Assembly: GCA_000415505.1 (NCBI GenBank)
Contig: KE354200.1
Location: 1-41,164, forward strand
Origin: Streptomyces afghaniensis 772
GTDB lineage: Bacteria > Actinomycetota > Actinomycetes > Streptomycetales > Streptomycetaceae
Direction of reading: 5' to 3'
Length of the DNA: 41,164 nt
The position numbers were made by a program, and so were the translations under genes. Shown here one piece after another: positions 17,054 to 26,332 of the stretch; the first letter of the stretch is position 1; each line of letters starts with the position of its first letter. A model generated the notes under the pieces. That model was not told where the DNA came from and ran no database searches. It was given only the letters and a program-made list of their open reading frames with translations.

Positions 17054-18154
17054 TCAGGACTCGTTCTCCTCGGAGTCGCCTTCCAGCAGGCTCTTCTGCA
17101 GAACCGGCCCCTCGCCAGGGGCGAGTGAGCCGAGGATCCGCTCAAGGTCCTCCATGGAGGCGAACTCGACGGTGATCTTGCCCTTCTTCTGGCCCAGGTC
17201 GACCTTCACCCGCGTCTCGAAGCGGTCCGAGAGCCGCGTGGCGAGCTCGGACAGCGCGGGAGAGACACGAGCACCGGCACGCGGGCCCTTGGGCCGCTGG
17301 GCCTTCTGAGGACGCGACCCCATCAGGGTCACGATCTCCTCGACGGCCCGCACCGACAGCCCCTCGGCCACGATGCGGTGGGCCAGCCTGTCCTGCTCCT
17401 CCGAGTCCTCGACGGACAGCAAGGCCCGTGCGTGACCGGCAGAGAGCACTCCCGCGGCGACCCGGCGCTGCACCGCCGGCGAGAGCTTCAGCAGGCGCAG
17501 GGTGTTGGAGACCTGCGGGCGGGACCGACCGATGCGGTCTGCCAGCTGGTCGTGCGTGCAGTTGAAGTCCCGCAGCAACTGGTCGTAGGCGGCTGCCTCT
17601 TCCAGCGGGTTCAGCTGGGCGCGGTGCAGATTCTCCAGCAGAGCGTCCAGGAGGAGCTTCTCGTCGTCCGTGGCGCGCACGATCGCTGGGATCGCCTCCA
17701 GCCCCGCCTCGCGGCAGGCCCTCCAGCGGCGCTCGCCCATGATGAGCTCGTAGTGGGCGGGCCCTACCTGCCGTACGACGACCGGCTGGAGGAGTCCCAC
17801 TTCCTTGATGGAGGTGATGAGCTCGGCCAGCGCGTCCTCGTCGAAGACCTCACGCGGCTGCCGCGGGTTCGGCGTGATGGAGTCGAGGGGGATCTCGGCG
17901 AAGTGCGCACCGATGGGCGCCGCAGGCGTGGCGGAAGCACTGGACTGCGTCGGCTCCTCTGTTTCACGTGAAACGTTCGGCAGCGTCGCCACCTTCGCTG
18001 CGGCCACCCCACGGTCGTGCGGCAGCACGGGCACTGCGGCAGGAGACGTGGAAGCGGCGCCCCCCGCCGCAGCCTGGGCTACCGACTTCTCCGTCGGGGC
18101 AGCAGGGATCAGTGCGCCGAGACCACGTCCCAGCCCCCTCCGTCGCTCGCTCAC
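17054..18154 (-). CDS. parB: Chromosome partitioning protein ParB
   Basis: 366 aa, GTG start overlapping the parA stop by four bases. ParB binds parS and spreads along DNA as a CTP-dependent clamp to organise and segregate origins. Residues 1-20 hold the ParA-stimulating [14 protein letters not shown]. The CTP-binding domain follows with [17 protein letters not shown] and [15 protein letters not shown] (GERRxR motif), then the helix-turn-helix ([26 protein letters not shown]), and the C-terminal dimer domain is marked by [25 protein letters not shown]. The gene carries its own near-perfect parS (17960-17975), translated as VSRET in the disordered linker. Confidence 0.97.
   Translation of the reverse strand: MSERRRGLGRGLGALIPAAPTEKSVAQAAAGGAASTSPAAVPVLPHDRGVAAAKVATLPNVSRETEEPTQSSASATPAAPIGAHFAEIPLDSITPNPRQPREVFDEDALAELITSIKEVGLLQPVVVRQVGPAHYELIMGERRWRACREAGLEAIPAIVRATDDEKLLLDALLENLHRAQLNPLEEAAAYDQLLRDFNCTHDQLADRIGRSRPQVSNTLRLLKLSPAVQRRVAAGVLSAGHARALLSVEDSEEQDRLAHRIVAEGLSVRAVEEIVTLMGSRPQKAQRPKGPRAGARVSPALSELATRLSDRFETRVKVDLGQKKGKITVEFASMEDLERILGSLAPGEGPVLQKSLLEGDSEENES
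17960..17975. promoter_or_regulatory. parS: parS site 5 (one mismatch), inside parB
   Basis: TGTTTCACGTGAAACG, differing from the perfect palindrome only in the last base. It lies in the parB linker and is read as VSRET. Confidence 0.85.
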
Positions 18155-19227
18155 TGAATGCCCTCCACCATGCTCGGGTCGTTCTGCTGTGCGCCGATAT
18201 GGGCGTGCGTCGCGTCATAGCTGATGCCGACGCCCTTCAGCGCGATCTCTCGTGCCGCCTCAAGATAAGAGAGGGCACCACTCGATCCAGGATCGTAAGT
18301 CAGGACCGTCTGCCCATAGCTCGGCGCCTCGGAGATACGGACGGACCTGGGAATGCTCGTCCGTAGAACCTCGTCGCCGAAGTGGGTGCGCACCTCGTCC
18401 GCGACCTGGGACGCGAGTCGCGTCCGGCCGTCGTACATGGTGAGCAGGATGGTCGACACATGCAGGGCGGGGTTGAGGTGCCCCCGCACCAGATCGACGT
18501 TGCGCAACAACTGACCCAGGCCTTCCAGCGCGTAGTACTCGCACTGGATCGGGATCAGAACCTCCTGACCCGCCACCAACGCATTGACCGTCAGGAGGCC
18601 GAGCGAGGGCGGGCAGTCGATGAGGATGTAGTCCAGCGGCTGTTCGTACGCCTGGATGGCGCGCTGTAGCCGGCTCTCCCGTGCCACCAGGGACACCAGC
18701 TCGATCTCCGCACCGGCGAGATCGATCGTGGCAGGGGCACAGAAGAGGCCCTCGACGTCGGGGACCGGCTGGACGACCTCGGAGAGCGGCTTGCTCTCCA
18801 CCAACACATCGTAGATGGACGGGACTTCGGCGTGATGGTCGATGCCCAGCGCGGTGGACGCATTGCCCTGTGGGTCGAGGTCGACCACCAGGACCCGGCC
18901 ACCGTGCAGGGCCAGCGACGCAGCAAGGTTGACGGTCGTCGTCGTCTTGCCCACACCGCCCTTCTGGTTGGCGACCACCATGATTCGGGTCTGCTCGGGC
19001 CGTGGCAGGCCCTCGCCGGCGCGGCCTAGAGCCTCCGCCGCCAGTTGGGCAGCACGACCGATGGGAGTGTCGTCCATCGGAGGCGGTGTTTCACGTGAAA
19101 CATCCACCCCCATCGACTCGGTACGGGGACCGGGGACCGGATCGGTCATCGGTCCCGCGATGTTGGCGTCGGACCGCAAGGATTCACTCTCCTCGACTTC
19201 AGGCTCGCAATGAACAGAGCCTCCCAT
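18151..19227 (-). CDS. parA: Chromosome partitioning ATPase ParA
   Basis: 358 aa from the ATG at 19227. The deviant Walker A motif is intact ([23 protein letters not shown]), as are Walker A' ([18 protein letters not shown]) and Walker B ([19 protein letters not shown]). ParA forms ATP-dependent assemblies on DNA that position ParB-origin complexes; in Streptomyces it is tied to polar growth and sporulation septation. An N-terminal extension of about 85 residues is low-complexity and holds a parS read as VSRET. The frame stays open upstream to an ATG at 19401 lying inside another parS (416 aa), but neither start has a clear ribosome site. I prefer 19227 from recalled homologues, with moderate certainty on the start. 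Confidence 0.93.
   Translation of the reverse strand: MGGSVHCEPEVEESESLRSDANIAGPMTDPVPGPRTESMGVDVSRETPPPMDDTPIGRAAQLAAEALGRAGEGLPRPEQTRIMVVANQKGGVGKTTTTVNLAASLALHGGRVLVVDLDPQGNASTALGIDHHAEVPSIYDVLVESKPLSEVVQPVPDVEGLFCAPATIDLAGAEIELVSLVARESRLQRAIQAYEQPLDYILIDCPPSLGLLTVNALVAGQEVLIPIQCEYYALEGLGQLLRNVDLVRGHLNPALHVSTILLTMYDGRTRLASQVADEVRTHFGDEVLRTSIPRSVRISEAPSYGQTVLTYDPGSSGALSYLEAAREIALKGVGISYDATHAHIGAQQNDPSMVEGIQ
19087..19102. promoter_or_regulatory. parS: parS site 6 (perfect), inside parA
   Basis: Exact TGTTTCACGTGAAACA in the 5' part of parA, read in frame as VSRET. Confidence 0.95.
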
Positions 19228-19281
19228 GTCTTCGGGGTCGTGAACCAGTGAGGCCTTCCGTTCTGTGGAGAAATCCACCTC

Positions 19282-19290
19282 TGTGGACAA
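19282..19290 (-). promoter_or_regulatory. Perfect DnaA box upstream of parA
   Basis: TGTGGACAA on the plus strand, i.e. TTGTCCACA on the minus strand, 55 bases upstream of the chosen parA start. A second box-like TGTGGAGAA lies at 19264-19272. It is far from oriC proper, so it may be regulatory. Confidence 0.6.
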
Positions 19291-19384
19291 CTCGGTTCCC
19301 TCATCGAGTGACCCGAGAGGCTTACGGTCGCGGGGTTCGGCCGCAGCGCGGCCACGACTGATGATGCCGTGCAGCAGTGAGCGA

Positions 19385-19400
19385 CGTTTCACGTGAAACA
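19385..19400. promoter_or_regulatory. parS: parS site 7 (one mismatch), parA upstream region
   Basis: CGTTTCACGTGAAACA, one base from perfect, about 160 bases upstream of the chosen parA start and 92 bases beyond the rsmG stop. ParB bound here could influence parAB transcription. Confidence 0.85.
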
Positions 19401-19492
19401 CGATGCACAGCAGTCGGGGCCGAACTGTCGCGACACTCCGGCTTGCGTACGTTTGGCAGCTTGTGTGGAGTACGTCTCGTCCTCAGGACGGA

Positions 19493-20209
19493 TCAGCGTC
19501 GTCGGCGGGCCCGTCCTGTGCGAGCCGCCTTGGCACGCTTCGCCGCGAAGCGCACCCCGCCGGGGCTCTCCCCGACCTCGACCCGTACGACCGTGGACAT
19601 CGGATCCACCACGCCCTCACCCACATGCAGGATGGACGTCTCCACCGCACCCAGCTTGCTCAGGGCCGCCGACGCGCTCTTCAGCTCCTCCTCGGCGGTG
19701 TCGCCCTTGAGCGCGAGCATCTCCCCGTACGGCCGCAGCAGCGGGATGCCCCACGTGGCGAGGCGGTCGAGGGGGGCGACAGCTCGGGCCGTCACGACGT
19801 GAACGGGCTGGATCTTGCCCATGACCTCCTCGGCCCGGCCGCGCACGACGGTCACATGATCGAGGCCGAGCAGTTCCACGACCTCGGTGAGGAAGTTGGT
19901 ACGCCGCAGCAGCGGCTCCAGCAGCGTGATCTTCAGGTCCTCCCGGACCAGCGCCAGCGGAATGCCGGGAAGGCCCGCGCCTGAGCCGACATCGCACACC
20001 GTCACGCCCTCGGGCACGACCTCCGAGAGCACCGCGCAGTTCAGCAGGTGCCGCTCCCACAGGCGGGGCACTTCACGCGGCCCGATGAGACCGCGCTGCA
20101 CGCCCGCCTGAGCGAGCAGCTCGGCGTACCGCACCGCATCCGCGAAGCGATCACCAAACACCTCGCGCGCCTGCTCGGGCGCGGGGGGAAGCTCCGCTGC
20201 CTCCGTCAC
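19493..20209 (-). CDS. rsmG: 16S rRNA (guanine527-N7)-methyltransferase
   Basis: 238 aa, GTG start after GAAGGACGG. It methylates N7 of G527 in 16S rRNA; in Streptomyces, loss gives low-level streptomycin resistance. The SAM-binding motif VCDVGSGAGLPGIPLALVR is at about residues 71-89, preceded by LWERHLLNC and followed by KITLLEPLLRRTNFL, VTARAVAPLDRLA and MLALKGDTAEEEL. The C-terminus is an Arg/Lys-rich tail (KRAKAARTGRARRRR), probably RNA-binding. It lies between jag and parA, all minus strand. Confidence 0.96.
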   Translation of the reverse strand: MTEAAELPPAPEQAREVFGDRFADAVRYAELLAQAGVQRGLIGPREVPRLWERHLLNCAVLSEVVPEGVTVCDVGSGAGLPGIPLALVREDLKITLLEPLLRRTNFLTEVVELLGLDHVTVVRGRAEEVMGKIQPVHVVTARAVAPLDRLATWGIPLLRPYGEMLALKGDTAEEELKSASAALSKLGAVETSILHVGEGVVDPMSTVVRVEVGESPGGVRFAAKRAKAARTGRARRRR

Positions 20210-20287
20210 GGGGGACCGTCCTTCCGTACCGCGTCAGCGCACCCGCGCCGACACCAGAACCACCAGAACTATCAGGCTGACAAAGTT

Positions 20288-20316
20288 CGGCCCCGCCTGC
20301 GCAACAGACGGGGCCG
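20288..20316 (-). terminator. Possible hairpin between jag and rsmG
   Basis: The arms CGGCCCCG and CGGGGCCG are separated by 13 bases, just after the jag stop. There is no T-run. It may attenuate transcription into rsmG or stabilise the upstream message. Confidence 0.45.
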
Positions 20317-20333
20317 GGGAACGTAGGGGCCGA

Positions 20334-20846
20334 TCAGGCGGGAAGCACGACGACGAAGCGCTGCGGCTCCTCGCCCTCGGACTCGCTGCGCAGGCCCGCG
20401 GCCTTGACCGCGTCGTGCACGACCTTGCGCTCGAACGGAGTCATCGGCTGCAGCTTCACGGCCTCACCGCTGCTCTTGGCCTCGGCGGCGGCCTTGGCAC
20501 CCAGCTCGGACAGCTCGGAGCGCTTCCGGGCGCGGTATCCCGCGATGTCGAGCATCAGCCGGCTGCGGTCACCGGTCTCACGGTGCACGGCCAGACGGGT
20601 GAGCTCCTGGAGCGCCTCCAGCACCTCGCCGTCACGGCCGACCAGCTTCTGGAGGTCGCGGCTGCCCGTGTCGCTGATGATCGAGACAGAGGCACGGTCG
20701 GCCTCGACGTCCATGTCGATGTCGCCGTCGAGGTCGGCGATGTCGAGCAGACCCTCCAGGTAGTCCGCCGCGATCTCGCCCTCCTGCTCCAGGCGAGTCA
20801 GGGTGTCTGCACCCTCGGCAGCGGCGGAGGTGGTGCCTTCCGTCAC
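20334..20846 (-). CDS. jag: RNA-binding protein Jag/KhpB
   Basis: 170 aa, GTG start with AAGGAG 8 bases upstream. A KH-like domain (about residues 40-100, with GRDGEVLEALQELTRLAVHR) is followed by an R3H domain (about 105-170: RARKRSELSELGAKAAAEA, then PMTPFERKVVHDAVK and a terminal RFVVVLP strand). It lacks the Jag-N domain found in some Firmicutes, as expected in actinobacteria. It sits directly after yidC and is probably co-transcribed. KhpB-type proteins bind RNA and affect envelope growth in other bacteria; the role here is unproven. Confidence 0.93.
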   Translation of the reverse strand: MTEGTTSAAAEGADTLTRLEQEGEIAADYLEGLLDIADLDGDIDMDVEADRASVSIISDTGSRDLQKLVGRDGEVLEALQELTRLAVHRETGDRSRLMLDIAGYRARKRSELSELGAKAAAEAKSSGEAVKLQPMTPFERKVVHDAVKAAGLRSESEGEEPQRFVVVLPA

Positions 20847-20861
20847 GGGATGGACTCCTTC

Positions 20862-22136
20862 TTACTTCTTGGACGGGGACTTGGGCCGCTGCGGGCCCTT
20901 GCGCTGTCCGGACTGGGCCTTGCTGCGGGCGCCGCCGGCGGGCTTCGCGCCGCCCTTCTTGGCAGCGGGGGCGGGCTTGGCGTCCTCGGGCGCGTCGGAC
21001 TTGGTGAGCGACGTCTTCTGCTCGGACTCCTCGGCCGCCTTGGCGGCAGCGGACTGGCGCTGTGCCTTGGTCTGCCGCTTGGGCTGCTGACGCTTCGGCG
21101 TGCCGGTGGTCGGCGTGCCGTCCTCGGCCTCGACGGCGGCAGCGGTGTCGCTCTTGATCACGGTGCCGTCGGTCTGAGCGGCGAGACCGGCCTTGCTGAG
21201 GCCGTTGATGAACTTGCGCTCGAACTCGTTACGGTCGCGTCCCTTGGCGACGATCGCCTTCACGATGACCTTGTCACGGCGCCGGCTGACCTTGCCGTGC
21301 GTGGTGACGTGCTTGTGCAGGCGCTCCAGGTACGCGGCCTGGGCCTTGGAACCCGGGGTCGGGTTGTTGTGGATGACGTACATCTGCTGGCCCATGGTCC
21401 ACACGTTGGTGGTCAGCCAGTAGACGAGGACACCGACCGGGAAGTTGATACCGAAGACGGCGAACATGACGGGGAAGACGTACATCAGCATCTTCTGCTG
21501 CTGCATGAACGGCGTCTTCACCGTGGTGTCGACGTTCTTCGTCATCAGCTGGCGCTGGGTGAAGAACTGCGACGCCGACATCAGGACGATCATGATGGCG
21601 GTGACGACGCGGACGTCGGTGAGGGAGGCACCGAGTGCTTCCACCTTCGACGCGCTGTCGGTGAACTTCACCGCCAGCGGAGCACCGACGATGTGCGCCT
21701 TCTGCGCGCTCTCCAGCAGGCTGGTGTTGATCACGCCGATGGTGTCGTTCGACGCGATGCTGTTGAGCACGTGGTACAGGGCGAAGAAGAACGGGGACTG
21801 CGCCAGGATGGGAAGGCACGAGGAGAGCGGGTTGGTGCCCGTCTCCTTGTACAGCTTCATCATCTCTTCGGACTGACGCTGCTTGTCGTTCTTGTAGCGC
21901 TCCTGGATCTTCTTCATCTCGGGCTGGAGCGTCTGCATCGCCCGGGTCGCCTTGATCTGCTTCACGAAGAGCGGGATCAGGCAGATACGGATCAAGATCA
22001 CCAGGGACACGATCGACAGGCCCCAGGCCCACCCGGTGTCGGGGCCGAAGATGGCGCCGTACACCGAGTGGAACTGGACGATGACCCAGGAGACGGGTGT
22101 GGTGATGAAGCTGAAGAGGCTGGCAATCGTGTCCAC
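20862..22136 (-). CDS. yidC: Membrane protein insertase YidC
   Basis: 424 aa, GTG start after AAGGAGC. It inserts and folds inner-membrane proteins with or without SecYEG. The gram-positive-like layout is clear: an early helix, then [31 protein letters not shown] with the conserved hydrophilic-groove Arg, the charged loop [31 protein letters not shown], and the later helices ending with [17 protein letters not shown]. The last 150 residues form a basic, Lys/Ala/Gln-rich cytoplasmic tail likely to contact ribosomes. It is separated from yidD by only 3 bases. Confidence 0.96.
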   Translation of the reverse strand: MDTIASLFSFITTPVSWVIVQFHSVYGAIFGPDTGWAWGLSIVSLVILIRICLIPLFVKQIKATRAMQTLQPEMKKIQERYKNDKQRQSEEMMKLYKETGTNPLSSCLPILAQSPFFFALYHVLNSIASNDTIGVINTSLLESAQKAHIVGAPLAVKFTDSASKVEALGASLTDVRVVTAIMIVLMSASQFFTQRQLMTKNVDTTVKTPFMQQQKMLMYVFPVMFAVFGINFPVGVLVYWLTTNVWTMGQQMYVIHNNPTPGSKAQAAYLERLHKHVTTHGKVSRRRDKVIVKAIVAKGRDRNEFERKFINGLSKAGLAAQTDGTVIKSDTAAAVEAEDGTPTTGTPKRQQPKRQTKAQRQSAAAKAAEESEQKTSLTKSDAPEDAKPAPAAKKGGAKPAGGARSKAQSGQRKGPQRPKSPSKK

Positions 22137-22139
22137 TAA

Positions 22140-22514
22140 TCATGCTCCTTGGGCATGGGACGGTGTCTCTGCGGCCGGGCTCGAAGGACTCGGGGGACTT
22201 GTGGGAGAAGTCTGTCCTTCGATGTCCGGGTCGGCGGCGGAGGGCCCGCCCTTGCGTGCACGCCACGCGTTACGCAGCATTTCGTGCCACCGCGGGCGCT
22301 TGCGCGGCGGGACATGGTCCACACCGCCCAGCGACCACGGATTGCACCGCAGGATGCGCCAGGCCGTGAGTGCCGTTCCCTTGATGGCACCGTGCCGGTC
22401 GATGGCCGTGAAGCCGTAGTGGGAGCACGACGGGTAGTACTTGCAGACCGGCCCGAGCAGCGGACTGATCGTCCACTGGTAGAGCTTGATCAGAGCAAGC
22501 AGCGGGTACTTCAT
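22140..22514 (-). CDS. yidD: Membrane protein insertion efficiency factor YidD
   Basis: 124 aa. The family core is intact: [15 protein letters not shown], then [15 protein letters not shown] with its conserved Cys, then [15 protein letters not shown] and GGVDHVP. A Ser/Pro-rich tail of about 45 residues follows. It overlaps rnpA by four bases upstream and abuts yidC downstream, the standard arrangement. It assists YidC-dependent insertion. Confidence 0.95.
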   Translation of the reverse strand: MKYPLLALIKLYQWTISPLLGPVCKYYPSCSHYGFTAIDRHGAIKGTALTAWRILRCNPWSLGGVDHVPPRKRPRWHEMLRNAWRARKGGPSAADPDIEGQTSPTSPPSPSSPAAETPSHAQGA

Positions 22515-22882
22515 CGCGCGCCCCCTCCCAGCAGCCGCTGGAGGGCGGCGTCCAGGTCTCGGGCCAGCTGTGCGTGGTCGGCGTCGCCCGCACCGGGCAG
22601 CGCTCGTACCACTACCAGGCTACCGGGGGGCAGCTGGGCGACTCGGTCGCGCATCAGGTGGCGAAGCCTGCGCTTCACTTTGTTGCGTACGACCGCTCCG
22701 CCCACGGCTTTGCTCACGACGAAACCCGCACGCGTCGGGGGAGCGCTCTCCCCAGGCGCATGCGGGTCCGTGGCACCGCTACGAAGGTGGACGACGAGGT
22801 GCGGGCGTCCTGCCCGGCGTCCTCGCCGTACCGCGGTCGCGAAGTCCTCGCGCCGCCTCAGCCGGTTCTCGGTGGGCAGCAC
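22511..22882 (-). CDS. rnpA: Ribonuclease P protein component
   Basis: 123 aa, GTG start. It is the basic protein subunit that helps RNase P RNA cleave tRNA 5' leaders. The opening [20 protein letters not shown] and the RNR signature ([23 protein letters not shown]) are intact. An insertion between them is Pro/Gly-rich, common in Streptomyces. It overlaps yidD by four bases and follows rpmH by 21 bases. Confidence 0.95.
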   Translation of the reverse strand: MLPTENRLRRREDFATAVRRGRRAGRPHLVVHLRSGATDPHAPGESAPPTRAGFVVSKAVGGAVVRNKVKRRLRHLMRDRVAQLPPGSLVVVRALPGAGDADHAQLARDLDAALQRLLGGGAR

Positions 22883-22903
22883 GACGTCATGACCTGACCG
22901 GGA

Positions 22904-23041
22904 TCAGGCGGACAGACGGGCGCGACCCTTGCTACGGCGGGACGCGAGAATCGCGCGGCCGGCACGGGTGCGCATACGCAGCCGGAAGCCGTGGGTCTTC
23001 GCGCGACGACGGTTGTTCGGCTGGAAGGTGCGCTTGCTCAC
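22904..23041 (-). CDS. rpmH: 50S ribosomal protein L34
   Basis: 45 aa, GTG at 23041 with GGAGC upstream. The translation begins [20 protein letters not shown] and continues with [18 protein letters not shown], a textbook L34. It heads the minus-strand rpmH-rnpA-yidD-yidC-jag unit and diverges from dnaA. Confidence 0.97.
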   Translation of the reverse strand: MSKRTFQPNNRRRAKTHGFRLRMRTRAGRAILASRRSKGRARLSA

Positions 23042-23415
23042 TCGGGGGCTCCAGAAAGATTCGGTAGTTGCGGGGTGCCGTCCTGGCTGTCACCGTGCGC
23101 CCACGAGTAGCTCGCAGTTACGCCCGAGTGCACCGCTTACCGATCACCCAAATGATCTGTGCCCATCGGAGGCAGGCGGCAGCAGCCATCGACAACTCGA
23201 CCTGGTTACGGTACGCGCGGCTACGCCATCCGGTCAAACCAGCAGCCGCCCGGACACACTTGTCCACAGGCTGGGGACAACAACTTGAACCGCAGTGGCC
23301 GCCCTGACTACCGTGACGGAACTCCGATTCGTTCCCTTATCCCTGCCCCACCCGATTTACATCCCGAGCCGTCCCAGAACCACACGTTCGTGGGACCTGT
23401 GAGAGAGCGTGCCCT
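23042..23415. promoter_or_regulatory. rpmH-dnaA divergent control region
   Basis: 374 bases hold the promoters of both operons. For dnaA a plausible promoter is TTGAAC at 23285-23290 and TACCGT at 23309-23314 (18-base spacer). A DnaA-box pair sits immediately upstream (23260-23280), fitting autorepression by DnaA. I could not assign the rpmH promoter on the minus strand with confidence. Confidence 0.55.
23260..23280. promoter_or_regulatory. Convergent DnaA-box pair upstream of dnaA
   Basis: TTGTCCACA (23260-23268, perfect) and, after GGC, TGGGGACAA (23272-23280, one mismatch on the minus strand). The 21-base arrangement is repeated with one base change downstream of dnaN at 27485-27505. Confidence 0.8.
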
Positions 23416-25449
23416 GTGGCTGACGTACCTGCCGATCTTGCCGCAGTGTGGCCACGCGTATTGGAGCAGCTCCTCGGGGAGGGCCGCGGCCAGGGCGTCG
23501 AGTCGAAGGACGAGCACTGGATCCGGCGCTGCCAGCCGCTCGCACTGGTCGCGGACACCGCTCTGCTCGCCGTACCGAACGAATTCGCGAAAGGCGTGCT
23601 CGAGGGTCGCCTGGCGCCCGTCGTCAGCGAGACCCTGAGCCGCGAGTGCGGCCGCCCGATCCGGATCGCGATCACCGTCGACGACTCCGCGGGCGAGCCC
23701 CCGGCCCCGGCGGCGCCCCCCTCCCGTCCCCAGTCGCGTTACGAGGAGCCCGAGCTTCCGGCCGCGCGCCAGGACCGCGACGGTTACGAGGGGTACGGCC
23801 GCCACCGCGCCGACCAGCTGCCGGGAACGGCGGGCGACCAGCTCCCGCCTACGCGCGGAGATCAGCTTCCCTCCCCCCGTCCGCGTACCCGTCCGAGTAC
23901 CAGCCGCCCCGAGCCCCGGCTCCGTGGCCCGCGGCCGGCGCAGGACGAGTACGGCTGGCAGCAGCAGCGCCTCGGCTTCCCCGAGCGTGACCCGTACGCA
24001 TCACCGAGCCAGGACACCTACGGCTCGCAGGACTCCTACGGCAACCAGGACTCCTACGGATCCCATGGGTCGTCGCAGGACTCCTATGGATCCCATGGAT
24101 CCCATGGATCACACGGAACCCATGGATCCCATGGGTCGCATGGATCCCATGGGTCCCAGGACTCGTACGGCTCCCCGTCCCAGGACTACCGCCCGCAGTC
24201 CATGGACCGCCCCTCCTACGAGGCGCCGCGCTCCGACTACGACACCTCACGCCCCGACTACGACCAGCGCGACCCGGTCCGCCGCGAGCTGCCCGAGCCG
24301 CCGGCCGGCTCGGGACACGTGCACCGCGGCGGCCCCGTCGGCCCGAACCTGCCCACCACCGGGGCGCCCGGCCCGCTGGCCGCGCAGCCCGCGCCGGCGA
24401 CCGGCCCGGGTGAGCCCACCGCGCGTCTGAACCCGAAGTACCTCTTCGACACGTTCGTCATCGGCGCCTCCAACCGCTTCGCGCACGCCGCCGCGGTCGC
24501 CGTCGCCGAGGCACCGGCGAAGGCGTACAACCCCCTGTTCATCTACGGGGAGTCCGGGCTCGGCAAGACGCACCTGCTGCACGCGATCGGGCACTACGCG
24601 CGCAGCCTCTACCCGGGCACGCGGGTGCGGTACGTGAGCTCGGAGGAGTTCACCAACGAGTTCATCAACTCGATCCGCGACGGCAAGGGCGACAGCTTCC
24701 GCAAGCGCTACCGCGAGATGGACATCCTGCTCGTCGACGACATCCAGTTCCTGGCGGACAAGGAGTCGACGCAGGAGGAGTTCTTCCACACCTTCAACAC
24801 GCTGCACAACGCCAACAAGCAGATCGTGCTGTCCTCCGACCGGCCGCCCAAGCAGCTGGTGACGCTGGAGGACCGGCTGCGGAACCGTTTCGAGTGGGGG
24901 CTGATCACCGACGTGCAGCCGCCCGAGCTGGAGACGCGGATCGCGATCCTCCGCAAGAAGGCGGTGCAGGAGCAGCTGAACGCGCCGCCGGAGGTGCTGG
25001 AGTTCATCGCGTCCCGGATCTCGCGCAACATCCGCGAGCTGGAGGGCGCGCTGATCCGGGTCACGGCGTTCGCCTCGCTCAACCGGCAGCCGGTCGACCT
25101 GGGCCTGACGGAGATCGTCCTCAAGGACTTGATCCCCGGCGGTGAGGACTCGGCCCCCGAGATCACGTCCACGGCGATCATGGGCGCGACGGCGGACTAC
25201 TTCGGGCTGACCGTCGAGGACCTGTGCGGCACCTCGCGCGGCCGCGCCCTCGTCACCGCCCGGCAGATCGCCATGTACCTGTGCCGAGAGCTCACGGACC
25301 TGTCACTGCCGAAGATCGGCGCGCTCTTCGGCGGCCGTGACCACACGACGGTCATGCACGCCGACCGCAAGATCCGCAATCTGATGGCCGAGCGCCGCTC
25401 GATCTACAACCAGGTCACCGAGCTGACCAACCGCATCAAGAACGGCTGA
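23416..25449 (+). CDS. dnaA: Chromosomal replication initiator DnaA
   Basis: 677 aa, GTG start. Domain I (about residues 1-95) contains the helicase/self-interaction fold ([31 protein letters not shown]). Domain II is very long (about 96-335), disordered and rich in Gln/Asp/Tyr/Ser/Gly, with a tandem Gly-Ser-His array near 225-248 encoded by 9-base DNA repeats. The AAA+ domain starts near 338 ([13 protein letters not shown]), with Walker [10 protein letters not shown] near 378 and Walker [10 protein letters not shown] near 437. The C-terminal DNA-binding domain has the signature [16 protein letters not shown] and [15 protein letters not shown]. Long domain II is typical of Streptomyces. oriC follows immediately. 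Confidence 0.98.
   Translation: MADVPADLAAVWPRVLEQLLGEGRGQGVESKDEHWIRRCQPLALVADTALLAVPNEFAKGVLEGRLAPVVSETLSRECGRPIRIAITVDDSAGEPPAPAAPPSRPQSRYEEPELPAARQDRDGYEGYGRHRADQLPGTAGDQLPPTRGDQLPSPRPRTRPSTSRPEPRLRGPRPAQDEYGWQQQRLGFPERDPYASPSQDTYGSQDSYGNQDSYGSHGSSQDSYGSHGSHGSHGTHGSHGSHGSHGSQDSYGSPSQDYRPQSMDRPSYEAPRSDYDTSRPDYDQRDPVRRELPEPPAGSGHVHRGGPVGPNLPTTGAPGPLAAQPAPATGPGEPTARLNPKYLFDTFVIGASNRFAHAAAVAVAEAPAKAYNPLFIYGESGLGKTHLLHAIGHYARSLYPGTRVRYVSSEEFTNEFINSIRDGKGDSFRKRYREMDILLVDDIQFLADKESTQEEFFHTFNTLHNANKQIVLSSDRPPKQLVTLEDRLRNRFEWGLITDVQPPELETRIAILRKKAVQEQLNAPPEVLEFIASRISRNIRELEGALIRVTAFASLNRQPVDLGLTEIVLKDLIPGGEDSAPEITSTAIMGATADYFGLTVEDLCGTSRGRALVTARQIAMYLCRELTDLSLPKIGALFGGRDHTTVMHADRKIRNLMAERRSIYNQVTELTNRIKNG
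24088..24159 (+). repeat. Tandem 9-base repeat in dnaA domain II
   Basis: Eight consecutive 9-base units related to GGATCCCAT encode Gly-Ser-His repeats, the last unit ending Gly-Ser-Gln. An isolated copy lies at 24058-24066. Units differ by one to three bases. The frame is preserved, so length changes by slippage would only add or remove three residues. Confidence 0.9.
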
Positions 25450-25470
25450 CGCAGCCGCTCGTACGACGCC

Positions 25471-25509
25471 GAGGGCGCCCCCTGGAGCAGGTCTTCCGGG
25501 GGCGCCCTC
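25471..25509 (+). terminator. Terminator of dnaA
   Basis: The 12-bp perfect stem GAGGGCGCCCCC is separated from its complement by a 15-base loop, 22 bases after the dnaA stop. Confidence 0.75.
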
Positions 25510-26332
25510 CGTCATGTCGCGGCCGGCCTTCGTCATCTCGCGGTCGCCGGCTGTTCGAATACCTGCCGGGTTACGGCCGCTCTCCACAGATTCGGCGACT
25601 TTTTCCCGTCCACACCCTGGGGACTGGGAAGTTGTCCAGACTGTGTCCACAGAGGCCGCTGTTGAAGGACCATCAGACCAGCTCAGTGGCATGTGGATTC
25701 GTGGACGAAGAATCTCCACAGACTGTGGACAACGCGGGGATCCACAGGCTGTGCATCGAGTTGTCCACCGGCAGCCCACAGGTTGAGGCCGGTTGTCCCC
25801 AGCGATCCCCGGCTTCTCCACATCGCTGTCCACTGTTCGGCAACATGACGCGCCTCCTCACCGGGTCGAGTGAAAGGCGTCACACGAAGGTGCCGGGTTG
25901 GCCTGTGGGAAACGTGGGTAAAGCTGGGGACGGCACTGGGGAGAACTCGCCTCACCCTGTGCACGGGGTGTGCAGAACTTTCCGTTCTCCACAGAGACCC
26001 CTGGTTGTCCACCGGCGTCACCCACAGGACCGGTGGACAAAATTTCCGCTCTGAGCTGGGCAAACGTGGTTATCCACGGTATCCACAGGCCCTACTACTA
26101 CTTCCGACTAGAGAGAGCTGGGAATTCGTTTCGAAGCGGGCCCTGTGCACAACTCGCCCTCCGGCGCCCGACCGCCCCTCGTCACGACTTGACCCCGAGA
26201 GGCACCTACTGTCAGTGCGGTGCGTCAGACTGGTCCCCGGTGTCCTCCCCATCCCAGGGACCGTCGACACCGACACAGACGACGAGGGCCAGGCAGAGCG
26301 AGAAGCGCCGGCAACAGCAGGAGGCGGCAACA
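25510..26332. other. oriC: Chromosomal replication origin oriC
   Basis: About 820 bases without a convincing gene between dnaA and dnaN. Boxes within one mismatch of TTGTCCACA: plus strand 25632, 25643, 25761, 25793, 25814, 25985 and 26005; minus strand 25724-25732 (the only exact match), 26032-26040 and 26144-26152. More degenerate copies occur at 25606, 25826, 26070 and 26079. Boxes fall in two groups (25600-25835 and 25985-26155), separated by about 150 bases poor in boxes. No AT-rich 13-mers are present; the unwinding element is probably the module at 26070-26103. Confidence 0.95.
26070..26103 (+). promoter_or_regulatory. Probable origin unwinding module (tandem DnaA boxes, GC spacer, DnaA-trios)
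   Basis: Two directly abutting boxes of the TTATCCACA type (TTATCCACG at 26070-26078, GTATCCACA at 26079-26087) are followed by GGCC and then CTACTACTACTT (26092-26103). The complementary strand reads as repeats of 3'-GAT-5', the DnaA-trio motif of the basal unwinding system described for Bacillus subtilis. The order box, GC cluster, trios matches that system. Confidence 0.65.

Noticed and set aside
18351-18356. GGGAAT as a further SigR promoter within parA
   Set aside because: It lies inside a minus-strand gene with no downstream plus-strand gene to serve.
24058-24159. CRISPR-like short repeats
   Set aside because: The units are contiguous 9-mers without spacers and are in frame in dnaA.
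25632-26332. Open frames crossing oriC into dnaN and beyond
   Set aside because: They run through DnaA boxes, lack starts with ribosome sites, and the dnaN family start is clear at 26333.
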